The notes under the pieces: model-generated
The model's input: only the letters and a program-made list of their open reading frames with translations
Databases searched by the model: none
What the model was told of the DNA's origin: nothing
Origin: Atherix ibis
Lineage: Eukaryota; Arthropoda; Insecta; Diptera; Athericidae
Assembly: GCA_958298945.1 (NCBI GenBank)
Contig: CATQJD010000126.1
Coordinates: 248,001-312,000 of the forward strand
Length of the DNA stretch: 64,000 nt
Direction: 5' to 3'
Translations under genes and position numbers: made by a program
Shown here: positions 39,301 to 50,690 of the stretch, piece after piece
Layout of the letters: every line of letters begins with the position of its first letter
How positions within the stretch are numbered: position 1 is the first letter of the stretch

Positions 39301-42020
39301 AGGACTATGAAGAAGTATGTTTAAGAGGAATATGAAGTAGTATATTTAAGAGGAATATGAAGTAGTTTATTTAAGAGGAATATGAAGTAGCGTATTTAAG
39401 AGGAATATAAGTAGTATATTTAAGAGGAATATGAAGTAGTATATTTAAGAGGAATATGAAGTAGTATATTAGGAGGAATATGAAATAGTATGTTTAAGAG
39501 GAATATGAAGTAGTACGTTTAAGAGGAATATGAAGTAGTATATTCAAGAGAAATATGAAGTAGTATATATAAGAGGAATATTAAGTAGTGTATTTAAGAG
39601 GAATATGAAGTAGTATATTTAAGAGGAATATGAAGTAGTATATTTAAGAGGACTATGAAGTAGTATGTTTAAGAGGAATATGAAGTAGTATGTTTAAGAG
39701 GAATATGAAGTAGTATGTTTAAGAAGAATATGAAGTAGTATGCTTAAGAGGAATATGAAGTAGTATGTTTAAAAGGAATATGAAGTAGTATGTTTAAGAG
39801 GAATATGAAGTATTATGATTAAGAGTAATATGAAGTAGTGTATTTCAGAGGAATATGAAGTAGTATATTTAAGAGGAATATGAAGTAGTATATTTAAGAG
39901 GACTATGAAGTAGTATGTTTAAGAGGAATATGAAGTAGTATGTTTAAAAAGAATATGAAGTAGTATGTTTAAGAGGAATATGAAGTAGTATGTTTAAGAG
40001 GAATATGAAGTAGTATGTTTAAAAGGAATATGAAGTAGTATGTTTAAGAGGAAGATGAAGTAGTATGATTAAGAGTAATATGAAGTAGTATATTTAAGAG
40101 GAATATGAAGTAGTATATTTAAGAGGAATATGAAGTAGCGTATTTAAGAGGAATATAAGTAGTATATTTAAGAGGAATATGAAGCAGTATATTTAAGAGG
40201 AATATAAAGTAGTATATTAGGAGGAATATGAAATAGTATGTTTAAGAGGAATATGAAGTAGTATGTTTAAGACGAATATGAAGTAGTATATTTAAGAGGA
40301 ATATGAAGTATTATATTTAAGAAGAATATGAAGTAGTATATTTAAAAAAGAATATGAAGTAGTATGTTTAAGAGGAATATGAAGTAGTATGCTTAAGACG
40401 AATATGAAGTAGTATGTTTAAGAGCAATATGAAGTAGTTTGTTTAAAAGGAATGTGAAGTAGTATGTTTAAGAGGAATATGAAGTAGTATATTTAAGAAG
40501 AATATGAAGTAGTATATTTAAGAGGAATATGAAGTAATATGTTTAAGACCATTATGAAGTAGTATGTTTAAGAGGTATATGAAGTAGTATATTTAAGAGG
40601 AATATGAAGAGTAGTATATTTAAGAGGAATATGAAGTAGTTTATTTAAGAGGAATATGAAGTTATATATTTAAGAGGAATATGAAGTAGTATATTTAAGA
40701 GGAATATAAAGAGTAGTATATTTAAGAGGAATATGAAGTAGTATCATATGTTTAATTGGAATATGAAGTAGTATGTTTAAGAGGAATACAAAGTAGTATG
40801 TTTAAGAGGAATATGAAGTAGTATATTTAAGAAGAATATGAAGTAGTATGTTTAAGAGGACTATGAAAAAGTATGTTTAAGAGGAATATGAAGTAGTATA
40901 TTTAAGAGGAATATGAAGTAGTTTATTTAAGAGGAATATGAAGTAGCGTATTTAAGATGAATATAAGTAGTATATTTAAGAGGAATATGAAGTAGTATAT
41001 TTAAGAGGAATATGAAGTAGTATATTAGGAGGAATATGAAATAGTATGTTTAAGAGCAATATGAAGTAGTACGTTTAAGAGGAATATGAAGTAGTATATT
41101 TAAGAGGAATATGAAGTAGTATATATAAGAGGAATATTAAGTAGTGTATTTAAGAGGAATATGAAGTGGTATGTTTAAGAGGAATATGAAGTAGTATGTT
41201 TAAGAGGAATATGAAGTAGTATGTTTAAGAGGAATATGAAGTAGTATGCTTTAGAGGAATATGAAGTAGTATGTTTAAAAGGAATATGAAGTAGTATGTT
41301 TAAGAGGAATATGAAGTATTATGATTAAGAGTAATATGAAGTAGTGTATTTCAGAGGAATATGAAGTAGTATATTTAAGAGGAATATGAAGTGGTATATT
41401 TAAGAGGACTATGAAGTAGTATGTTTAAGAGGAATATGAAGTAGTATGTTTAAGAAGAATATGAAGTAGTATGTTTAAGAGGAATATGAAGTAGTATGTT
41501 TAAGAGGAATATGAAGTAGTATGTTTCAAAGGAATATGAAGTAGTATGTTTAAGAGGAATATGAAGTAGTATGATTAAGAGTAATATGAAGTAGTATATT
41601 TAAGAGGAATATGAAGTCGTATATTTAAGAGGAATATGAAGTAGCGTATTTAAGAGGAATATAAGTAATATATTTAAGAGGCATATGAAGCAGTATATTT
41701 AAGAGGAATATGAAGTAGTATATTAGGAGGAATATGAAATAGTATGTTTAAGAGGAATATGAAGTAGTATGTTTAAGACGAATATGAAGTAGTATATTTA
41801 AGAGGAATATGAAGTATTATATTTAAGAGGAATATGAAGTAGTATATTTAAAAAAGAATATGAAGTAGTATGTTTAAGAGGAATATGAAGTAGTATGTTT
41901 AAGACGAATATGAAGTAGTGTGTTTAAGAGTAATATGGAGTAGTTTGTTTAAAAGGAATGTGAAGTAGTATGTTTAAGAGGAATATGAAGTAGTATATTT
42001 AAGGGGAATATGAAGTAGTA
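39180..42020 (+). repeat. About 1.5-kb tandem duplication
   Basis: TATCATATG (39,189/40,745) and GCGTATTTA (39,390/40,946) are 1,556 bp apart. Further right, GCGTATTTA (40,139/41,644) and the +1 unit TTTAAAAAAG (40,341/41,847) are 1,505-1,506 bp apart, so two units were lost between them in the second copy. Shared details include ATTTCAGAGG, ATTATGATTAAG and the GAAGCAG unit. Confidence 0.8.
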
Positions 42021-42099
42021 TATTTAAGAGGAATATGAAGTAGTATGTTTAAGAGTAATATGAAGTAGTATATTTAAGAGTAATATGAAGTAGTATGTT

Positions 42100-43960
42100 T
42101 AAGAGAAATATGAAGTAGTATGTATAAGAGGAATATGAAGTAGTATATTTAAAAGGAATATGAAGTAGTATGTTTAAGAGGAATATGAAGTACTATGTTT
42201 AAGACGAATATGAAGTAGTATGTTTAAGAGTAATATGAAGTAGTATGTTTAAAAGGAATATGAAGGAGTATGTTTAAGAGGAATATGAAGTAGTTTGTTT
42301 AAGAGGAATATGAAGTAGTATATTTAAGAGGAATATGAAGTAGTATGTTTAAGAGAAATATGAAGTAGTATGTTTAGGAGGAATATGAAGTAGTATATTC
42401 AAGAGAAATATGAAGTAGTATGTTTAAGAGAAATATGAAGTAGTATGTTTAAGAGGAATATGAAGTAGTATATTTAAGAGGAATATGAAGTAGTATATTT
42501 AAGAGAAATATGAAGTTATATATTTAAGAGAAATATGAAGAGTAGTATATTTAAGAGGAATATGAAGTAGAATATTTAAGAGGAATATGAAGTAGTATAT
42601 TTAAGAGGAATATGAAGTTGTATGTTTAACCGGAATATGAAGTAGTATGTTTAAGAGGAATATGAAGTAGTATGTGTAAGTGGAATATGAAGTAGTATGT
42701 TTAAGAGAAATACGAAGTAGTATGTTTAAGAGGAATATGAAGTAGTATATTTAGGATGAATATGAAGTTGTATATTTAAGAGGAATATGAAGTAGTATAT
42801 TTAAGAGGAATATGAAGTAGTATATTTAAGAGGAATATGAAGTAGTATATTTCAGAGGAATATGAAGTAGTATATTAAGAGGAATATGAAGTAGTATGCT
42901 TAAGAGGAATATGAAGTAGTATGTTTAAGAGGAATATGAAGTAGTATGTTTAAGAGAAGTATGAAGTAGTATGTATAAGAGGAATATGAAGTAGTATATT
43001 TAAAATGAATATGAAGTAGTATGTTTAAGAGGAATATGAAGTAGTATATTTAAGAGGAATATGAAGTAGTATGTTTAAGAGAAATATGAAGTAGTATGTT
43101 TAGGAGGAATATAAAGTAGTATATTCAAGAGAAATATGAAGTAGTATGTTTAAGAGAAATATGAAGTAGTATATTTAAGAGGAATATGAAGTAGTATGTT
43201 TAAGAGGAATATGAAGTAGTATATTTAAGAGGAATATGAAGTAGTATGTTTAAGAGAAGTATGAAGTAGTATGTATAAGAGGAATATGAAGTAGTATATT
43301 TAAAATGAATATGAAGTAGTATGTTTAAGAGGAATATGAAGTAGTATATTTAAGAGGAATATGAAGTAGTATGTTTAAGAGAAATATGAAGTAGTATGCT
43401 TAGGAGGAATATAAAGTAGTATATTCAAGAGAAATATGAAGTAGTATGTTTAAGAGAAATATGAAGTAGTATGTTTAAGAGGAATATGAAGTAGTATATT
43501 TAAGAGGAATATGAAGTAGTATATTTAAGAGAAATATGAAGTTATATATTTAAGAGAAATATGAAGAGTAGTATATTTAAGAGGAATATGAAGTAAAATA
43601 TTTAAGAGGAATATGAAGTAGTATATTTAAGAGGAATATGAAGTAGTATGTTTAACTGGAATATGAAGTAGTATGTTTAAGAGGAATATGAAGTAGTATG
43701 TGTAAGTGGAATATGAAGTAGTATGTTTAAGAGAAATACGAAGTAGTATGTTTAAGAGGAATATGAAGTAGTATATTTAGGATGAATATGAAGTAGTATA
43801 TTTAAGAGGAATATGAAGTAGTATATTTAAGAGGAATATGAAGTAGTATATTTAAGAGGAATATGAAGTAGTATATTTCAGAGGAATATGAAGTAGTATA
43901 TTAAGAGGAATATGAAGTAGTATGCTTAAGAGGAATATGAAGTAGTATGTTTAAGAGGAA
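42100..43960 (+). repeat. 1,026-bp duplication with an embedded 300-bp one
   Basis: GAAGTTATATATTT is at 42,512/43,538, GAAGAGTAG at 42,537/43,563, and GTTTAACCGG/GTTTAACTGG at about 42,624/43,650, all 1,026 bp apart. Both copies end with the 24-bp unit TATATTAAGAGG (about 42,875 and 43,901). Inside, GAGAAGTATG followed by GTATGTATAAG recurs exactly 300 bp (12 units) later (about 42,955 and 43,255). The last GAAGAGTAG of the window belongs to this block. Confidence 0.8.
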
Positions 43961-44291
43961 TATGAAGTAGTATATTTAAGAGGAATATGAAGTAGTATAT
44001 ATAAGAGGAATATGAAGTAGTATATTTAAGAGGAATATGAAGTAGTATATTTAATAGGAATATGAAGTAGTATATTTAAGAGGAATATGAAGTAGTATGT
44101 TTAAGAGGAATATGAAGTAGTATGTTTAAGAGGAATATGAAGTAGTATGTTTAAGAGGAATATGAAGTAGTATGTTTAAAAGGAATATGAAGTAGTATGT
44201 TTAAGAGGAATATGAAGTAGTATGTTTAAGAGTAATATGAAGTAGTATATTTAAGAGTTATATGAAGTAGTATGTTTAAGAGAAATATGAA

Positions 44292-46830
44292 GTAGTTGTT
44301 TAAGAGAAATATGAAGTTGTATATTTAAGAGGAATATGAAGTTCTATATTTAAAAGGAATATGAAGTAGTATATTTAAGAGGAATATGAAGTAGTGTGTT
44401 TAAGACGAATATGAAGTAGTATGTTTAAGAGTAATATGAAGAAGTATGTTTCAAAGGAATATGAAGTAGTATGTTTAAGAGGAATATGAAGTAGTATGTT
44501 TAAGAGGAATATGAAGTAGTATGTTTAAGAAGAATATGAAGTAGTATGTTTAAGATAAATATGAAGTAGTATGTTTAGGAGGAATATGAAGTAGTATATT
44601 TAAGAGGAATATGAAGTAGTATATTTAAGAGGAATATGAAGTAGTATGTTTAAAAGGAATATGAAGTAGTATATTTTTGAGGAATATGCAGTTGTATGTT
44701 TAAGAGGAATATGAAGTAGTATGCTTAAGAGGAATATGAAGTAGTATGTTTAAGAGGAATATGAAGTGGTATAATTAAGAGGAATATGAAGTAGTATGTT
44801 TAAGAGGAATATGAAGTAGTATGTTTAAGAGGAATATGAAGTTGTATGTTTAAGAGGAATATGAAGTAGTATGTTTAAGAATAATATGAAGTAGTATATT
44901 TAAGAGGAATATGAAGTAGTATATTTGGAGGAATATAAAGTAGTATGTTTAAGAGGAATATGAAGTAGTATGTTTAAGAGGAATATGAAGTAGTATATTT
45001 AAGAGGAATATGAAGTATTATATATAAGAGGAATATGAAGTAGTATATTTAAGAGCAATATGTAGTAGTATATTTAAGAGGAATATGAAGTAGTATATTT
45101 AAGAGGATGAAGTATTATGTCTAAGAGGAATATGAAGTAGTATATTTAAGAGGAATATGAAGTAGTATGTTTAAGAGGAATATGAAGTAGTATGTTTAAG
45201 AGTAATATGAAGTATTATGTTTAAGAGTAATATGAAGTAGTATGTTTAAGAGTAATATGAAGTAGTTTGTTTAAGAGGAATATGCAGTAGTATGTTTAAG
45301 AGGAATATGAAGTAGTATGTTTAAGAGGAATATGAAGTAGTATGTTTAAGAGGAATATGAAGTAGTATGTTTAAGAGGAATATGAAGTAGTATGTCTAAC
45401 AGGAATATGAAGTAGTATAATTAAGAGGAATATGAAGAAGTATGTTTAAGAGGAATATGAAGTAGTATGTTTAAGAGGAATATGAAGTTGTATGTTTAAG
45501 AGGAATATGAAGTAGTATATATGGAGGAATATGAAGTAGTATGTTTAAGAGGAATATGAAGTAGTATGTTTAAGAGGAATATGAAGTAGTATATTTAAGA
45601 GGAATATGAAGTATTATATATAAGAGGAATATGAAGTAGTATATTTAAGAGGAATATGAAGTAGTATATTTAAGAGGAATATGAAGTAGTATATTTAAGA
45701 GGAATATGAAGTAGTATATTTAAGAGGAATATGAAGTAGTATATTTAAGAGGAATATGAAGTAGTATATGAGGAGAAATATGAAGTAGTATGTTTAAGAG
45801 GAATATGAAGTAGTATGTTTAAGAGGAATATGAAGTAGTATATTTAAGAGGAATATGCATTAGTATATATAAGAGGAATATGAAGTAGTATATTTAAGAG
45901 GAATATGAAGTAGTATATTTAAGAGAAATATGAAGTAGTTTATTTAAGAGGAATATAAAGTAGTATATTTAAGAGGAATATGAAGTAGTATGTTTAAGAG
46001 GAATATGAAGTAGTATGTTTAAGACGAATATGAAGTAGTATGTTTAAGAGTAATATAAAGTAGTATGTTTAAAAGGAATATGCAGTAGTATGTTTAAGAG
46101 GAATATGAAGTAGTATGTTTAAGAGGAATATGAAGTAGTATGTTTAAGAGGAATATGAAGTAGTATGTTTAAGAGGAATATGAAGTAGTATATTTAAGAG
46201 GCATACGAAGTAGTATATTTAAGAGGAATATGAAGTAGTATGTTAGGAGGAATATGAAGTAGTATGCTTAAGAGGAATATGAAGTAGTATGTTTAAGAGG
46301 AATATGAAGTAGTATATTTAAGAGGAATATGAAGTAGTATATATAAGAGGAATATGAGGTAGTGTATTTAAGAGGAATATGAAGTAGTATATTTGAGAGG
46401 AATATGAAGTTGTATATTTAAGATGAATATGAAGTATTATGTTTAAGAGGAATATGAAGTAGTATGTTTAAGAGGAATATGAAATAGTATGTTTAAGAGG
46501 AATATGAAGTAGTATGCTTAAAAGGAATATGAAGTAGTATATTTAAGAGGAATAGGAAGTAGTATATTTAAGAGGAATATGAAGAAGTATATTTAAGAGG
46601 AATAAGAAGTATATTTAATAGAAATATGAAGTATTATGTTTAAGAGAAATATGAAGTAGTATATTTAAGAGGAATATGAAGTAGTATATATAAGAGGAAT
46701 ATGAGGTAGTGTATTTAAGAGGAATATGAAGTAGTATATTTGAGAGGAATATGAAGTTGTATATTTAAGATGAATATGAAGTATTATGTTTAAGAGGAAT
46801 ATGAAGTAGTATGTTTAAGAGAAATATGAA
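44292..46830 (+). repeat. 2,539-bp higher-order repeat, copy 1
   Basis: This copy starts here by convention at the 24-bp unit AGTAGTTGTTTAAG. Ordered anchors: TTTTTGAGG 44,674, 22-bp unit GGATGAAG 45,106, GTCTAACAGG 45,394, 22-bp unit GAATAAGAAG 46,600. Each has a partner exactly 2,539 bp downstream (47,213, 47,645, 47,933, 49,139), and AGTAGTTGTT recurs at 46,831. By eye the copies are nearly identical over more than 2 kb, which suggests a recent duplication. Confidence 0.92.
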
Positions 46831-49200
46831 GTAGTTGTTTAAGAGAAATATGAAGTTGTATATTTAAGAGGAATATGAAGTTCTATATTTAAAAGGAATA
46901 TGAAGTAGTATATTTAAGAGGAATATGAAGTAGTGTGTTTAAGACGAATATGAAGTAGTATGTTTAAGAGTAATATGAAGAAGTATATTTCAAAGGAATA
47001 TGAAGTAGTATGTTTAAGAGGAATATGAAGTAGTATGTTTAAGAGGAATATGAAGTAGTATGTTTAAGAAGAATATGAAGTAGTATGTTTAAGATAAATA
47101 TGAAGTAGTATGTTTAGGAGGAATATGAAGTAGTATATTTAAGAGGAATATGAAGTAGTATATTTAAGAGGAATATGAAGTAGTATGTTTAAAAGGAATA
47201 TGAAGTAGTATATTTTTGAGGAATATGCAGTTGTATGTTTAAGAGGAATATGAAGTAGTATGCTTAAGAGGAATATGAAGTAGTATGTTTAAGAGGAATA
47301 TGAAGTGGTATAATTAAGAGGAATATGAAGTAGTATGTTTAAGAGGAATATGAAGTAGTATGTTTAAGAGGAATATGAAGTTGTATGTTTAAGAGGAATA
47401 TGAAGTAGTATGTTTAAGAATAATATGAAGTAGTATATTTAAGAGGAATATGAAGTAGTATATTTGGAGGAATATAAAGTAGTATGTTTAAGAGGAATAT
47501 GAAGTAGTATGTTTAAGAGGAATATGAAGTAGTATATTTAAGAGGAATATGAAGTATTATATATAAGAGGAATATGAAGTAGTATATTTAAGAGCAATAT
47601 GTAGTAGTATATTTAAGAGGAATATGAAGTAGTATATTTAAGAGGATGAAGTATTATGTCTAAGAGGAATATGAAGTAGTATATTTAAGAGGAATATGAA
47701 GTAGTATGTTTAAGAGGAATATGAAGTAGTATGTTTAAGAGTAATATGAAGTATTATGTTTAAGAGTAATATGAAGTAGTATGTTTAAGAGTAATATGAA
47801 GTAGTATGTTTAAGAGGAATATGCAGTAGTATGTTTAAGAGGAATATGAAGTAGTATGTTTAAGAGGAATATGAAGTAGTATGTTTAAGAGGAATATGAA
47901 GTAGTATGTTTAAGAGGAATATGAAGTAGTATGTCTAACAGGAATATGAAGTAGTATAATTAAGAGGAATATGAAGAAGTATGTTTAAGAGGAATATGAA
48001 GTAGTATGTTTAAGAGGAATATGAAGTTGTATGTTTAAGAGGAATATGAAGTAGTATATATGGAGGAATATGAAGTAGTATGTTTAAGAGGAATATGAAG
48101 TAGTATGTTTAAGAGGAATATGAAGTAGTATATTTAAGAGGAATATGAAGTATTATATATAAGAGGAATATGAAGTAGTATATTTAAGAGGAATATGAAG
48201 TAGTATATTTAAGAGGAATATGAAGTAGTATATTTAAGAGGAATATGAAGTAGTATATTTAAGAGGAATATGAAGTAGTATATTTAAGAGGAATATGAAG
48301 TAGTATATGAGGAGAAATATGAAGTAGTATGTTTAAGAGGAATATGAAGTAGTATGTTTAAGAGGAATATGAAGTAGTATATTTAAGAGGAATATGCATT
48401 AGTATATATAAGAGGAATATGAAGTAGTATATTTAAGAGGAATATGAAGTAGTATATTTAAGAGAAATATGAAGTAGTTTATTTAAGAGGAATATAAAGT
48501 AGTATATTTAAGAGGAATATGAAGTAGTATGTTTAAGAGGAATATGAAGTAGTATGTTTAAGACGAATATGAAGTAGTATGTTTAAGAGTAATATAAAGT
48601 AGTATGTTTAAAAGGAATATGCAGTAGTATGTTTAAGAGGAATATGAAGTAGTATGTTTAAGAGGAATATGAAGTAGTATGTTTAAGAGGAATATGAAGT
48701 AGTATGTTTAAGAGGAATATGAAGTAGTATATTTAAGAGGCATACGAAGTAGTATATTTAAGAGGAATATGAAGTAGTATGTTAGGAGGAATATGAAGTA
48801 GTATGCTTAAGAGGAATATGAAGTAGTATGTTTAAGAGGAATATGAAGTAGTATATTTAAGAGGAATATGAAGTAGTATATATAAGAGGAATATGAGGTA
48901 GTGTATTTAAGAGGAATATGAAGTAGTATATTTGAGAGGAATATGAAGTTGTATATTTAAGATGAATATGAAGTATTATGTTTAAGAGGAATATGAAGTA
49001 GTATGTTTAAGAGGAATATGAAATAGTATGTTTAAGAGGAATATGAAGTAGTATGCTTAAAAGGAATATGAAGTAGTATATTTAAGAGGAATAGGAAGTA
49101 GTATATTTAAGAGGAATATGAAGAAGTATATTTAAGAGGAATAAGAAGTATATTTAATAGAAATATGAAGTATTATGTTTAAGAGAAATATGAAGTAGTA
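46831..49200 (+). repeat. 2,539-bp higher-order repeat, copy 2
   Basis: Copy 2 has the same anchor spacing as copy 1: TTTTTGAGG to GGATGAAG 432 bp, and GGATGAAG to GAATAAGAAG 1,494 bp. The linker after GAATAAGAAG differs. It is 613 bp to the next TTTTTGAGG between copies 1 and 2, but 539 bp between copies 2 and 3 and between 3 and 4. The AGTAGTTGTT unit is therefore found only at the start of copies 1 and 2; later linkers carry AAAAGGCATATGAGG instead. Confidence 0.9.
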
Positions 49201-50690
49201 TGTTTAAGAGGAATATGAAGTAGTATGTTTAAGAGGAATATGAAGTAGTATGTTTAAGAGGAATATGAAGTAGTATGTTTAAAAGGCATATGAGGTAGTA
49301 TGTTTAAGAGGAATATGAAGTATTATGTTTAAAAGGCATATGAAGTAGTATGTTTAAGAGGAATATGAAGTAGTATGTTTAAGAGTAATATGAAGTAGTA
49401 TATTTAAGAGTTATATGAAGTAGTATGTTTAAGAGAAATATGAAGTAGTATGTTTAAGAGGAATATGAAGTAGTATATTTAAGAGGAATATGTAGTAGTA
49501 TATTTACGAGGAATATGAAGTAGTATATTTAAGAGGAATATGAAGTAGTATATTTAAGAGGAATATGAAGTATTATATTTAAGAGGAATATGAAGTAGTA
49601 TATTTAAAAGGAATATGAAGTAGTATGTTTAAGAGGAATATGAAGTAGTATGTTTAAAAGGAATATGAAGTAGTATATTTTTGAGGAATATGCAGTTGTA
49701 TGTTTAAGAGGAATATGAAGTAGTATGCTTAAGAGGAATATGAAGTAGTATGTTTAAGAGGAATATGAAGTGGTATAATTAAGAGGAATATGAAGTAGTA
49801 TGTTTAAGAGGAATATGAAGTAGTATGTTTAAGAGGAATATGAAGTTGTATATTTAAGAGGAATATGAAGTAGTATGTTTAAGAATAATATGAAGTAGTA
49901 TATTTAAGAGGAATATGAAGTAGTATATTTGGAGGAATATAAAGTAGTATGTTTAAGAGGAATATGAAGTAGTATGTTTAAGAGGAATATGAAGTAGTAT
50001 ATTTAAGAGGAATATGAAGTATTATATATAAGAGGAATATGAAGTAGTATATTTAAGAGCAATATGTAGTAGTATATTTAAGAGGAATATGAAGTAGTAT
50101 ATTTAAGAGGATGAAGTATTATGTCTAAGAGGAATATGAAGTAGTATATTTAAGAGGAATATGAAGTAGTATGTTTAAGAGGAATATGAAGTAGTATGTT
50201 TAAGAGGAATATGAAGTAGTATATTTAAGAGGCATACGAAGTAGTATATTTAAGAGGAATATGAAGTAGTATGTTAGGAGGAATATGAAGTAGTATGCTT
50301 AAGAGGAATATGAAGTAGTATGTTTAAGAGGAATATGAAGTAGTATATTTAAGAGGAATATGAAGTAGTATATATAAGAGGAATATGAGGTAGTGTATTT
50401 AAGAGGAATATGAAGTAGTATATTTGAGAGGAATATGAAGTTGTATATTTAAGATGAATATGAAGTATTATGTTTAAGAGGAATATGAAGTAGTATGTTT
50501 AAGAGGAATATGAAATAGTATGTTTAAGAGGAATATGAAGTAGTATGCTTAAAAGGAATATGAAGTAGTATATTTAAGAGGAATAGGAAGTAGTATATTT
50601 AAGAGGAATATGAAGAAGTATATTTAAGAGGAATAAGAAGTATATTTAATAGAAATATGAAGTATTATGTTTAAGAGAAATATGAAGTAG
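49200..50690 (+). repeat. 2.5-kb higher-order repeat, copy 3 with 973-bp deletion
   Basis: TTTTTGAGG at 49,678 and GGATGAAG at 50,110 keep the 432-bp spacing. GAATAAGAAG follows after only 521 bp (50,631) instead of 1,494, so 973 bp are missing. The GTCTAACAGG unit is lost with them. The deletion removes close to 39 units and leaves the unit phase intact, as expected of exchange between misaligned units. Confidence 0.9.

Larger units (their letters stand above)
4341..40556 (+). repeat. Variant unit GACCATTATG (type I)
   Basis: GAGGAATATG is replaced by GACCATTATG, a cluster of several substitutions in one unit, including two adjacent cytosines in an otherwise C-free unit. Copies are at 4341, 6620, 9249, 11534, 12862, 13189, 16952, 29649, 31553, 34138, 35464, 38769 and 40547. 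Clustered changes of this kind suggest a single origin followed by copying in larger blocks. Confidence 0.9.
17448..40750 (+). repeat. 30-bp variant unit with CATAT insertion
   Basis: GTAGTATGTTT is expanded to GTAGTATCATATGTTT (5 bp, CATAT), followed by AATTGG or AATTAG. Copies are at 17,448, 35,883, 39,189 and 40,745, all in type I domains and all just before an AATACGAAG or AATACAAAG unit. The insertion repeats the adjoining TATxATAT letters, consistent with slippage or a small misjoined exchange. Confidence 0.85.
1967..43563 (+). repeat. 27-bp variant unit GAAGAGTAG
   Basis: Two extra bases (AG) after GAAG make a 27-bp unit. Exact copies start (at GAAG) at 1967, 2820, 3997, 5151, 6327, 7728, 8905, 10059, 11241, 12642, 12971, 13623, 14250, 15651, 15778, 15930, 15982, 16609, 17311, 18742, 28752, 29254, 29382, 30480, 31083, 31211, 32709, 33666, 33794, 34522, 35121, 36526, 37799, 38426, 38928, 40606, 42537 and 43563. 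The preceding unit is often AAGTAATATATTT or AAGTTATATATTT, so a two-unit motif was spread together. It is the best marker of type I domains. Confidence 0.9.
28390..43960 (+). repeat. Domain I-b: second type I domain
   Basis: Type I markers return. I found 18 exact GAAGAGTAG units between 28,752 and 43,563, and a degenerate one near 40,710. GACCATTATG units are at 29,649, 31,553, 34,138, 35,464, 38,769 and 40,547. GTGCAAAAGG units are at 28,964, 30,643 and 32,921. The TTTTTGAGG...TGCAG unit is not seen. The domain is a mosaic of partly overlapping duplications (offsets 3,957, 1,904, 603, about 3,300, 750, 498, about 1,530, 1,026 and 300 bp) rather than one regular higher-order repeat. Confidence 0.82.
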
